From an uncultured Pelagibacteraceae bacterium (lineage in GTDB: Bacteria; Pseudomonadota; Alphaproteobacteria; Pelagibacterales; Pelagibacteraceae), in contig CACMRS010000001.1 in the NCBI GenBank assembly GCA_902616165.1, positions 1 through 40,000 of the forward strand: 40,000 bases of DNA, in the 5' to 3' direction. The stretch's first letter is position 1. Every line of letters starts with the position of its first letter. The position numbers and the translations under genes were made by a program. Shown here in pieces: positions 7,180 to 15,073 of the stretch. Below the pieces are notes generated by a model. It saw only the letters and a program-made list of their open reading frames with translations. It was not told where the DNA came from and made no database searches.

Positions 7180-8408
7180 TAGTTTTTACCTAGTCTCTCT
7201 CTTAAAATATCCCTATCTTTTTTTGCATCACCACAAGAGTTTACAATTATTATGGTATCTTTACTTAATTTTGGAGCAATTTTTATTGCTTCTGCAAATG
7301 CATGACTAGGCTCTAAACTTGGATTAAGTTTTTCAAATTTGGTTACCATTACATGTGCATTTAGTGCCTCTTCATCTGTTGCATAAGTATATCTTGCCCG
7401 ATTTGCATCTTTTAAAAAACAATGTATTGGACTTACCCCTGGGTAATCCAATCCAGCACTTATAGATTCAGTGTCATTTATTTGACCTTCATTATTTTGA
7501 CAAACATATGAAGCTGCGCCATGTAATATTCCAATTTTAGCATTTTTGCTCAAGGGAGCAGCATGAAGTTTTGATTTTTTTGGACCACCAGCTTCAACAC
7601 CGATCAATTCTATTTGTGATTTATTAAAATCTATAAATTCACTCCAAAAACCATATGCTGAACTTCCACCACCCACACAGTTAATTAATTTAATTTTATT
7701 TGGAATTTTTTTGAATTCTTGTTTAATTTGTATTTTTAATTCTCTAGAAATTTGTGCTGTACTCCATCCACATATTTTTACAAAGATATTTGGACCAACA
7801 GTACTTCCAACACACATATGTGTAGTGTCACAATTTGATACCCAATATCTCATACACTCACTGACCGCATCAACTAAGGTTTGACTACCAGAGTATACTG
7901 GGACTATTTGAGCACCATTTTTTCTCATAGCATCACAGTTTGGTTTTTGTCTCTTGATGTCTTTTGCACCCATGAAAATTTTACATTTCAGACCAAATTT
8001 TTTTGCAGCCATGCTTAACATTTTTCCAGCATAACCAGCACCAGTATCCCCAACTATGTATTTTTTCCCCATGGCTTTGCAAATTAAGGCATGAACAGTT
8101 GCATTATATATTTTGTGAGCACCACCATTAGCCTCAGATACAACTTTAGCCCATATTTGAGCACCACCCAAATGATTAGATAAATTTTTTAATTTCACAA
8201 ATGATGTGGGTGATCCTATGTAATTTTTAAAATAATAATTCCTTCTATTTAAAAATTTTTTATTATTTCTTAATTTTGAAAATTCTATCGTCAAGTCTTC
8301 TATAGGTTTTTTTAAAGTCTCAGGAATAAAACTACCCCCAAATTTACCACCCCAAAAGCCATTACTATCATGTTGATCAATTAATGGAATTTTTTTCTTA
8401 AGTTTCAT
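7179..8408 (-). CDS. trpB: tryptophan synthase beta chain, divergent active site
   Basis: A fold-type II PLP enzyme in the TrpB position, 409 residues. Recognisable TrpB blocks are GGAHK with PLP Lys99, MGAKDIKRQ with Arg153, GLDYPGVSP with Asp321, and LEPSHA with Glu366. Several residues that are nearly invariant in TrpB differ, by hand alignment to Salmonella numbering. E109 is Asp121, Q114/H115 are Tyr126/Ala127, K167 is Val179, N236 is Ser250 and S377 is Cys392. GPHPYP is replaced by GPNIFV. The gene is intact, has no frameshift and sits between trpF and trpA. It may be a true but altered TrpB, or a TrpB-derived enzyme with another acceptor or donor. Confidence 0.85.
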   Translation of the reverse strand: MKLKKKIPLIDQHDSNGFWGGKFGGSFIPETLKKPIEDLTIEFSKLRNNKKFLNRRNYYFKNYIGSPTSFVKLKNLSNHLGGAQIWAKVVSEANGGAHKIYNATVHALICKAMGKKYIVGDTGAGYAGKMLSMAAKKFGLKCKIFMGAKDIKRQKPNCDAMRKNGAQIVPVYSGSQTLVDAVSECMRYWVSNCDTTHMCVGSTVGPNIFVKICGWSTAQISRELKIQIKQEFKKIPNKIKLINCVGGGSSAYGFWSEFIDFNKSQIELIGVEAGGPKKSKLHAAPLSKNAKIGILHGAASYVCQNNEGQINDTESISAGLDYPGVSPIHCFLKDANRARYTYATDEEALNAHVMVTKFEKLNPSLEPSHAFAEAIKIAPKLSKDTIIIVNSCGDAKKDRDILRERLGKN

Positions 8409-9027
8409 TTTTAATTTTATTTAAATTATTTAAAAAAATTTCTATTTTTGATTTATCTTTTAATCCAGAAGTTTCTAAGCCTCCAGATAAATCTATAAAA
8501 TCTGCAATTTTACCATAATTATTTAGATCATCATTAAATTTTATATTGCCAGCTAGCATTAATTTTTTATCGATTTTAATATTTTTAATTAAATCATGAT
8601 CAAATCCCTGGCTTTTTTCATAACCTTTGCTATCAAATAAATATATATCCGTTACACCAGTAAATGATTTATATTTAATAACATCAGATTTATCTTTTAC
8701 TGTTAATGCTGTAATAATTTTTTTTTGATATTTCTTTTTAATAATTTTAATTTCATCTGGGGTGCAATCATACAATTGATAGTAATCAAATGGTAAAGAT
8801 TTTATTTCCTCTAAAATTTCATCATCAGGTTTTACTAAAACAGCAACAAATTCGCTTTTATTTTTTTTAATTTTCAACAATTTTTTTAGATCATTAATAG
8901 AGATATATCTGGAGCTCTTTTGATAATTACAAATGAAGCCAATAAATTTTGGTGGATATGGGTGATTTATTATAAAGCTTAAAGTATCAGGATCTTTTAT
9001 CCCACAGATTTTACAACCTTTGATCAT
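8398..9027 (-). CDS. trpF: phosphoribosylanthranilate isomerase
   Basis: TrpF performs the Amadori rearrangement of phosphoribosylanthranilate in tryptophan synthesis. The 209-residue product keeps the N-terminal catalytic Cys in CKICGIKD, the catalytic Asp in YLFDSKG, and the end motif SGGLETSGLKDKSKI. Some loops are unusual. The common QLHG is QLYD, the LAGGL phosphate loop is LAGNI, and the SPR motif near residue 39 is SSR. Its ATG overlaps pyrF by 4 bases, and its end overlaps trpB by 11. Like its trpB and trpA neighbours it is more divergent than the rest of the operon. Confidence 0.88.
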   Translation of the reverse strand: MIKGCKICGIKDPDTLSFIINHPYPPKFIGFICNYQKSSRYISINDLKKLLKIKKNKSEFVAVLVKPDDEILEEIKSLPFDYYQLYDCTPDEIKIIKKKYQKKIITALTVKDKSDVIKYKSFTGVTDIYLFDSKGYEKSQGFDHDLIKNIKIDKKLMLAGNIKFNDDLNNYGKIADFIDLSGGLETSGLKDKSKIEIFLNNLNKIKNET

Positions 9028-9722
9028 TGAGTTAGATGATCTAAGAGTCTTCTTGTGTTTTTTTTAATGTTACCTTTTGTGAGAGATCTACCCATAACAA
9101 TACCAGAAACTTTATTTTTAAAAGCATCTTTTGGTGTCATAATTCTTATTTGATCGTTGGGACTGTCTCCAGGTAATCTTATTCCTGGAGTTATGATTAA
9201 TAAATTTTTATATTTTTTACGCACCATCATAGCCTCTTGTGCAGAGCAAACTATCCCATCACAATTGGAATTTTTTATTAGTCCAGCTTGTTTTAAAACT
9301 AATTGTTCAATTTTCTTTGTATGACCTATTTGTTTTAATGATTTATTACTTAGACTTGTTAAAACTGTAACACCTAAAATTTTTAAATTTTTATTTATTT
9401 TTTTTGCTTTTTTCTTCACTGCCTTTAACATTTCTAGGCCACCATTAGCGTGCACTGTAATATATTTACATCTTTTTAAATCTTTTAAACTATCAATTGC
9501 TGATAAAGCGGTCTGCGGAATATCATTAATTTTTAAATCTAACCAGAAGTCGATTTTAAGTTTTTCTAAGAATTTTCTTCCTTGCTTAGAGTAGAAGAAT
9601 TGAAGACCAAACTTAGGAATAATTTTCAGTTTACTATTTTTTGTTTTTATGATTATTTTTTTAATTTTCTCAAGATTTGAGGTATCACATGCAACAAATA
9701 TAGTCTTATTATTAATTGTCAT
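9024..9722 (-). CDS. pyrF: orotidine 5'-phosphate decarboxylase
   Basis: PyrF makes UMP from OMP, the last step of de novo pyrimidine synthesis. The 232-residue TIM barrel has the first Asp in VACD, Lys in IIPKFG, the catalytic DxKxxD motif as LDLKINDIP, then VHANGG, ITPGIR and GIVMGRSLT, in family order. His of the common DLKFHD is Asn here, but the charged tetrad residues are present. The ATG at 9722 overlaps the end of ihfB by 11 bases. Confidence 0.95.
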   Translation of the reverse strand: MTINNKTIFVACDTSNLEKIKKIIIKTKNSKLKIIPKFGLQFFYSKQGRKFLEKLKIDFWLDLKINDIPQTALSAIDSLKDLKRCKYITVHANGGLEMLKAVKKKAKKINKNLKILGVTVLTSLSNKSLKQIGHTKKIEQLVLKQAGLIKNSNCDGIVCSAQEAMMVRKKYKNLLIITPGIRLPGDSPNDQIRIMTPKDAFKNKVSGIVMGRSLTKGNIKKNTRRLLDHLTQ

Positions 9723-9999
9723 TCAATTTTTTAAACAAGTCTTTTGACATTTTAAAGTGAATAGTTTTTTTCTGTGGTGTATTGACCTTTTCTCCAGTTC
9801 TAGGATTCCTTGAAATCCTAGCTTTTTGTACCTTTGTGGAAAAAACACCAAAACCTCTAAGCTCAACTCTATCTCCTCTTTTTAGCGCTCTTTTTATTTC
9901 AACGAGAATTATATTTGTAAATTTTTCTAAGTCTTTTTTTAAAAAGTTCGGATAATTATATGAGAGTTGTTTTAGAAGCTTTGATTTTACAATAGCCAA
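9712..9999 (-). CDS. ihfB: integration host factor beta / HU-family DNA-bending protein
   Basis: A 95-residue nucleoid protein of the HU/IHF family. The arm with RNPRTGEKV, which inserts a proline into DNA, is near residues 64-72, preceded by the VELRGFGVFS strand. Position right after rpsA is the classic location of ihfB (himD), which favours IHF beta over HU. The first codon is TTG (9999-9997), because no in-frame ATG or GTG gives the conserved N-terminus. AGAAG lies about 7 bases upstream and supports that start. IHF normally acts as a heterodimer; the alpha subunit gene is not in this window. Confidence 0.9.
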   Translation of the reverse strand: MAIVKSKLLKQLSYNYPNFLKKDLEKFTNIILVEIKRALKRGDRVELRGFGVFSTKVQKARISRNPRTGEKVNTPQKKTIHFKMSKDLFKKLNDN

Positions 10000-10021
10000 A
10001 TTTATTCTTCTTTAATTATTA

Positions 10022-11743
10022 TTACTTTTCTTCTTTTTTTTTTAAATCGTCTGATAAAGATGAAAATGGTAAATTTTTTCCAGAACCTTCGGATCCATAT
10101 TTTTCTAGAGCTTCTTTTTTTTCAATTTCCTCAAGAAGCTTTATACTTAAAGAAACTCTTCTTTTTTCTAAATCAAGTTCAGCAATAGCACAATCTAGTT
10201 TTTCACCCCCAGTCCACCTGCTAGGTCTAGCATCAGCTGAATTTATGGCTATAGCAGATTTTTTGATTTGAAAATCCATTTCACAACCCTCTGGTCTTAC
10301 AATTAACCCTTTATTATCTGTCGACATAACCTTCACAGTTATAGTCTGGTTTTTAGATTTATCTTTAAACCAGTCAAAAGGATCTGATTTGGTTTGCCTT
10401 AAACCGACCCTAATTTTTTGTTCAGAAGTTTTAACTTCTAATACTTTTACTTGAATTTTTTCGCCTTTTTTATATTTTACTAATTCTTCTTCTCCATTAC
10501 TTAAATATGTTAAGTCATTACAATGTAAAAAGGCATCAACATCTAAATCCTTTATCTTAACAAATAATGAATATTCATTTTTGTTTACGATTTCACCTTC
10601 TACAATAGTTCCAACTGGGTATTTTTTTTCAAATGTTTCAAATGGATTTTCTTGAGTTAATCTATGCGAAATTGCTACACGTCTTTTATCTTTATCAATT
10701 TCCGTGATTACACATGTTATTTCATCTCCAACTTTAAACATTTTTTTCGCTGAAATATTTTTCTTAGTCCAACTAAGTTCACTTGAATGAAGTAAAGTTG
10801 TAAGTCCCGGTTCTAATTCACAGAATGCTCCAAAGTCCATTAGTTTAACAACTTTAACTTTATAAATTTTATTTAATTCATAGTTTTCTATATGCTCAAA
10901 AGGGTCTGGGGAAAGTTGTTTTACAGAACAACCAACTTGAAGTTTTTCTTTATCCACACTGATAACTTTAAGGTCATGTTTTTCACCTATATTAAATACC
11001 TCATCTGGATGGTTTACTCTCGAGTATGAGATCTCTTGTAAATGAACTAGCACGTCAAGTTCACCGTTAACATTGAAGAAACATCCAAAAGTACTGTAAC
11101 CTTTTACTTCGGCACCTTTAATTATGTCACCAACTTTATATTTTTCCACAATTTTAGCTTTATCCTCTTTTTTAAAAGACGAGATTATTTCTCTCCTAGA
11201 TACACATGCGTTACCTCTTACTTTATCTAATTTAATTAAAGCGAATTTTTGTGGCTCATTCATTAAGTGGCTTATATCTTTTAATGGCTTATCACTTATT
11301 TGTGAACCAGGAAGAAACATTAAAGATCCAGTCTCTATATGTTCCACTATACATCCCCCTTTGCATTTAGATGTAATTTTTCCCATGATTGGTTTGTTAT
11401 TTTCATAAGCTTCAACAAGTTTATCCCAGCCTTTTATCTTTTGAGCTTTACTAGCTGAAACTAAAACTTCACCATTCCTATCTTCAATTTTCTCGAGTAA
11501 AACTGGTATTGTTTCACCTAATTTTATTTTATCACTTAATCCCATACCTTTCAGTTCATTTATATCTAGAACTGGTTCTGATTTAAGGCCTTCAACAAGT
11601 AAAAAAACAAATTTTTCTGTGATCTTAGTTATTTTGCCTTCGATTATTTTACCTTCTTCAATTTGAACTTTTGAAAGTTGACTGTTTAATAGTTTTTCAA
11701 ACTCTTGAGATGCTGGAGTTGATAACTCTTTAAATATTTCCAT
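10022..11743 (-). CDS. rpsA: 30S ribosomal protein S1
   Basis: S1 binds mRNA on the small subunit and helps recruit weakly structured or weak-SD leaders. That suits this genome, where clear Shine-Dalgarno sites are rare. The 573 residues contain six successive S1/OB repeats, with visible repeat signatures such as GCIVEHIETGSLMFLPGSQ, GCFFNVNGELDVLVHL, GAFCELEPGLTTLLHSSELSW and SLFVKIKDLDVDAFLH. The last repeat is less regular. Length is close to the E. coli protein (557). It starts 1 base into the cmk stop, the usual cmk-rpsA-ihfB order. Confidence 0.97.
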   Translation of the reverse strand: MEIFKELSTPASQEFEKLLNSQLSKVQIEEGKIIEGKITKITEKFVFLLVEGLKSEPVLDINELKGMGLSDKIKLGETIPVLLEKIEDRNGEVLVSASKAQKIKGWDKLVEAYENNKPIMGKITSKCKGGCIVEHIETGSLMFLPGSQISDKPLKDISHLMNEPQKFALIKLDKVRGNACVSRREIISSFKKEDKAKIVEKYKVGDIIKGAEVKGYSTFGCFFNVNGELDVLVHLQEISYSRVNHPDEVFNIGEKHDLKVISVDKEKLQVGCSVKQLSPDPFEHIENYELNKIYKVKVVKLMDFGAFCELEPGLTTLLHSSELSWTKKNISAKKMFKVGDEITCVITEIDKDKRRVAISHRLTQENPFETFEKKYPVGTIVEGEIVNKNEYSLFVKIKDLDVDAFLHCNDLTYLSNGEEELVKYKKGEKIQVKVLEVKTSEQKIRVGLRQTKSDPFDWFKDKSKNQTITVKVMSTDNKGLIVRPEGCEMDFQIKKSAIAINSADARPSRWTGGEKLDCAIAELDLEKRRVSLSIKLLEEIEKKEALEKYGSEGSGKNLPFSSLSDDLKKKEEK

Positions 11744-12402
11744 TAATTATAAATTTTTTTATCTATTATTTTTTTTATTTTTAAAAAACATGACCTTTTA
11801 GTAAGGTTTGTCGTATTAATCAATAGTGAATCTTTTGTTTTCTTTAATGGAGAGTTTTTTCTTTTAAAATCACTATTATCACGGTTTTTTATACTTTTTA
11901 GCACATCATTATAGGTTGTTTTTTTTCCTAGTTTTCTAAGTTCTTTGTATCTCCTTAGAGCTCTAATTTTAATATTTGCTGTTATGTAAAATTTGAAGTC
12001 TGCATCAGGAACAATTTTATAAGTAATATCTCTACCATCAAGACATGAACCTTTAAATTTTTTAGGCGGAAAGTAAGCAAAATTTTTTTGAAAGGAATAA
12101 ACCATTTTTCTTATATATTTTAATTTAGAAATTTTAGCAGCTTCACTTCCAACCTCATCTGATAATAATAATTTATTTTTAAGATCATTAACTCTGAGTG
12201 AATTAATTTTTGACCTAAGAAACTTTTGATTAAATTTTTTAGGAAATTTAATTTTTTGAAAAGCAATAAATCTATATATTTTTCCAGTATCAAGGTAATT
12301 AAGATTATATTCTTTAGATATAGCTTTAGCTAAAGTTCCAGCCCCTGCAGCAGCAGGTGAATCAATTGCAATTTTTAATATTCTTTTTTTATTTTTTTGC
12401 AT
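11743..12402 (-). CDS. cmk: cytidylate kinase with altered P-loop
   Basis: Cmk phosphorylates CMP and dCMP with ATP. The frame extends to 12486, but the ATG at 12402 gives the family N-terminus and 219 residues, overlapping the aroA end by 14 bases. The core is clear: YLDTGKIYR, the LDGRDI motif, the LID arginines in IRALRRYKEL, and NRDNSDFKRKNSP. The P-loop reads IDSPAAAGAGT where the family has IDGPAASGKGT, so the Walker A lysine is Ala21. The codons there are GGG GCT GGA. The gene is otherwise intact and in the normal cmk-rpsA context, which argues for a working enzyme with an unusual nucleotide site over a decayed one. Confidence 0.88.
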   Translation of the reverse strand: MQKNKKRILKIAIDSPAAAGAGTLAKAISKEYNLNYLDTGKIYRFIAFQKIKFPKKFNQKFLRSKINSLRVNDLKNKLLLSDEVGSEAAKISKLKYIRKMVYSFQKNFAYFPPKKFKGSCLDGRDITYKIVPDADFKFYITANIKIRALRRYKELRKLGKKTTYNDVLKSIKNRDNSDFKRKNSPLKKTKDSLLINTTNLTKRSCFLKIKKIIDKKIYN

Positions 12403-13717
12403 TTTTAAGTTTTTTAATAATTTTAAGAAATTGAGGAAAAGATGTCTTAATTGAATTTTTATTATGTATTTCCCATTTACCACCATATGTTAATGCTGCA
12501 ATAACACATGACATAAAAATTCTATGATCTTTTAAATAATTTTTAATTATAATTTTTTTTTCTAGTTTTAATTTAGGATTTCCAAATATTTTAATAGAAC
12601 TTTTCGTTAAAATATTTTTTACTCCCATTAAATTTAAAATTTTTGATCCCCATTTAAGTCTTGGACTTTCTTTTTGGTCAAGTTCTGCTAAATCTTTAAA
12701 ATACGATATACCATTAGCTCTAGCCGCAACTAAAAATATAATTAAAAATTCATCAATAGCTCCACTGTTATATTTTACAGGGCAATTTATAGGTTTTAAT
12801 TTTTTAGTACTTTTGATTTTAATGTCAGCATTAATTTCTCCTTTATATATTTTCTTATTGCTAATTTTTATATTTACACCCATCCTTTTTAAAATTGAAA
12901 TAACTCCAGTTCTAGTTGGATTGATGTTAACATTTTTAATCGTTAGCTTAGAATTTTTTGAAAGTGCTGTTAAAACTATAAAAAAAGCACTCGAGCTTAT
13001 GTCGGAAGGAATATTATAGTCTAGATTATCAATTCTACTTGTTTTTTTTATTTTAATATAATCATAATTCTTTCTAGAATAAACTTTAATAGGAATATTG
13101 AGATGTTTACAAAGTAGTTCTGTATGATTCCTTGATTTTTTTGCCTTAATAGTAGTTTCACCATCTGATTTCAGTGCACCCAGGATAACAGCACTTTTAC
13201 ATTGAGCAGATCCTTTTTTTTCCAAATAATTTATTGATTTAAGATTTGAAGATCCTTTAATTGTTAAAGGAAGAGTAAAATTATTTTTTAATCTAAATTT
13301 CGCCCCGAATTTACTTAGGGGGTCAGTAACTCTTTTAAAATCTCTTTTTGATAAACTATTATCACCTGTAATTTTTATTGGAAAAGGCGTATCAATAATT
13401 AATCCAAGTATTAATCTTCCAAGTGTGCCTGAATTTTGAGCATTAATTTTTAGATTTTTTTTGTATTTATATCCATTAATTCCTTTACCAAAAATTTTAC
13501 AGGTATTTTTTTTTGTTATAACTTTTATACCTAATTTTCTTACAGCTTTTATTGAAGTAATAACATCTTCAGACATAAGCAAATTTTTTGCTATTGAAAC
13601 ACCACTGCCAAGTGATGAAAATAGAACCCATCTTATACTTAAGCTTTTATCTCCACTTACCTGAATTATGTCGTTAAAGGAGTTTATTTTTTTGTTAATT
13701 ACAAGTGAATTTTGCAT
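12389..13717 (-). CDS. aroA: 3-phosphoshikimate 1-carboxyvinyltransferase (EPSP synthase)
   Basis: AroA joins PEP and shikimate-3-phosphate on the way to chorismate, which feeds the trp and phe genes in this window. The 442-residue product shows SGDKSLSIRW (PEP/S3P lysine near the N-terminus), NSGTLGRL, ITGDNSLSKRDFKRVTDPL, SAQCKSAVILGAL, and the C-terminal DHRIFMSCVIAAL. The GNSGT-type loop suggests the class II variety common in alphaproteobacteria. It follows lptB by 6 bases and overlaps cmk by 14. Confidence 0.95.
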   Translation of the reverse strand: MQNSLVINKKINSFNDIIQVSGDKSLSIRWVLFSSLGSGVSIAKNLLMSEDVITSIKAVRKLGIKVITKKNTCKIFGKGINGYKYKKNLKINAQNSGTLGRLILGLIIDTPFPIKITGDNSLSKRDFKRVTDPLSKFGAKFRLKNNFTLPLTIKGSSNLKSINYLEKKGSAQCKSAVILGALKSDGETTIKAKKSRNHTELLCKHLNIPIKVYSRKNYDYIKIKKTSRIDNLDYNIPSDISSSAFFIVLTALSKNSKLTIKNVNINPTRTGVISILKRMGVNIKISNKKIYKGEINADIKIKSTKKLKPINCPVKYNSGAIDEFLIIFLVAARANGISYFKDLAELDQKESPRLKWGSKILNLMGVKNILTKSSIKIFGNPKLKLEKKIIIKNYLKDHRIFMSCVIAALTYGGKWEIHNKNSIKTSFPQFLKIIKKLKNAKK

Positions 13718-13723
13718 TAAGTT

Positions 13724-14500
13724 TTAATTAAATTTAAAACTATCACCAAAGTAAGCATTCTGAGCATTCGTATCTTTCACTAAATTTGAGGGTGTATTTT
13801 GAGCAATAATTTTACAATTACTTAATATCATCGCAACATCTACACAAGCTAATAAATCTCTAGCTTGATGATCGCATATGCAAATTGTAATTTTATTTTC
13901 TTGTTGCAACGTTACAATAATTTCTTGTAACATTTTTATTGTTAATACGTCTAATGCAGCAAAACATTCATCTAAAAGTAAAACTTTTGGGTCACTTAAC
14001 AACGATAATGCTATTACTAATTTTTTTTTTTGACCTCCTGATAAAAATTTAGCTTTAATATTCCTAACATTTTCTAATTCGAATCTCGATAATAGGTAGT
14101 TAACTTTGTCATTAATTAACTTTTTATTATCAATAACTATTTCTCCAATAGCTTTCATGTTATCAAAAAGTGTTAGATCATTAAAATATCCACCATATTG
14201 CGGAACATAACCTACTTTAAATTTTTTTGTTCTTAAATAAATTGGGTAGTCAGTAACATCAACGTCATTAATTTTTATTTTGCCATTAACTGGCCTAATT
14301 AACCCTGTAATTAAATTAAAAATTGTTGATTTCCCAACTCCGTTAGGTCCAAGCATACCAAAAATTTGACCCTCATTAATTTTGAAATTTATATTATCTA
14401 AAATCAATCTATTACCATAGGATAAAGAAACATTTTCAAATTGAATTATTGAATTTATTTTTTTAAAAGATTTAATTCTAAATTTTTTAATTACGGCCAT
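13724..14500 (-). CDS. lptB: LPS export ABC transporter ATP-binding protein LptB
   Basis: LptB powers extraction of LPS from the inner membrane together with LptF/G, feeding the LptC-A-D bridge. The 258-residue ABC ATPase has Walker A GPNGVGKST, Q-loop GYVPQYGG, signature LSGGQKKK, Walker B VLLLDE and the H-loop CDHQ. After Walker B it reads DECFAALD where LptB usually has DEPFAGVD. Its ATG overlaps the lptC stop by 1 base. Adjacency to lptC and kdsD identifies it as LptB over a generic branched-chain amino acid ATPase. Confidence 0.9.
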   Translation of the reverse strand: MAVIKKFRIKSFKKINSIIQFENVSLSYGNRLILDNINFKINEGQIFGMLGPNGVGKSTIFNLITGLIRPVNGKIKINDVDVTDYPIYLRTKKFKVGYVPQYGGYFNDLTLFDNMKAIGEIVIDNKKLINDKVNYLLSRFELENVRNIKAKFLSGGQKKKLVIALSLLSDPKVLLLDECFAALDVLTIKMLQEIIVTLQQENKITICICDHQARDLLACVDVAMILSNCKIIAQNTPSNLVKDTNAQNAYFGDSFKFN

Positions 14501-15069
14501 TAATTTAAACTCTTGATGTTAACTTTTTTGTTAGTTTCGTACATGAAAATTTTTGTATCTTTTGTTTCGATATTTATACTAATTGCATCAGATTTTAAAA
14601 TATTTTCTGTGTTAGAATAAATAACATTTTTTGAAATGATCATTGAATTTCTATCCATAGAAAAATCCGCATATTCACCAGTAATTTTATTATCTAAATA
14701 TTTAATTATCACATTTTTTGAAAATATTGTTTCATAATTTTTAATATTGTATTTTCCAAAATTAGAAGTCACAGTCACATTTTCAGTATTATTTAATTTA
14801 ATTAATGCATTTACATTAGTTAAGTAAATTATATTACTATTTGAAATATCAATTTCACCTTTCTCTGCATTAATTATGTACTCGTTACCTTTTGCATCTT
14901 TTGATAGATAGTTAACTCCATCTATAATATTTGAACTATAATTTTCCTCTTTATTATTAATTTCTATCTGATTTAATTCTTTTTTGCTTTTGGTAAAATG
15001 AAGATAAAAAAAAAATATTACGATCATTAAAGCAGATATAATCAGAAAAATTTTTATATATTTTTTCAT
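14500..15069 (-). CDS. lptC: LPS export periplasmic/membrane protein LptC-like
   Basis: A 189-residue protein with one N-terminal membrane anchor (about residues 5-23), then a periplasmic beta-rich region of the LptC/OstA type. SNIIDGVNYLSKDAKGNEY, AEKGEIDISNSNIIYLTNV and GEYADFSMDRNSMIIS are the alternating jellyroll-like strands. A TTG one codon upstream is open, but the ATG at 15069 is preferred. The family assignment rests on this pattern and on the kdsD-lptC-lptB order. No separate lptA lies between it and lptB, where many proteobacteria have it. Confidence 0.8.
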   Translation of the reverse strand: MKKYIKIFLIISALMIVIFFFYLHFTKSKKELNQIEINNKEENYSSNIIDGVNYLSKDAKGNEYIINAEKGEIDISNSNIIYLTNVNALIKLNNTENVTVTSNFGKYNIKNYETIFSKNVIIKYLDNKITGEYADFSMDRNSMIISKNVIYSNTENILKSDAISINIETKDTKIFMYETNKKVNIKSLN

Positions 15070-15073
15070 CAAT

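Noticed and set aside
12403-12486. N-terminal extension of cmk to 12486
   Set aside because: The extra 28 residues lie inside aroA, are basic/hydrophobic without family similarity, and the ATG at 12402 matches the normal kinase N-terminus.
9415-13720. Many T-rich/A-rich runs as intrinsic terminators
   Set aside because: They lie inside coding sequence or without stable GC-rich stems. They reflect the low GC content.
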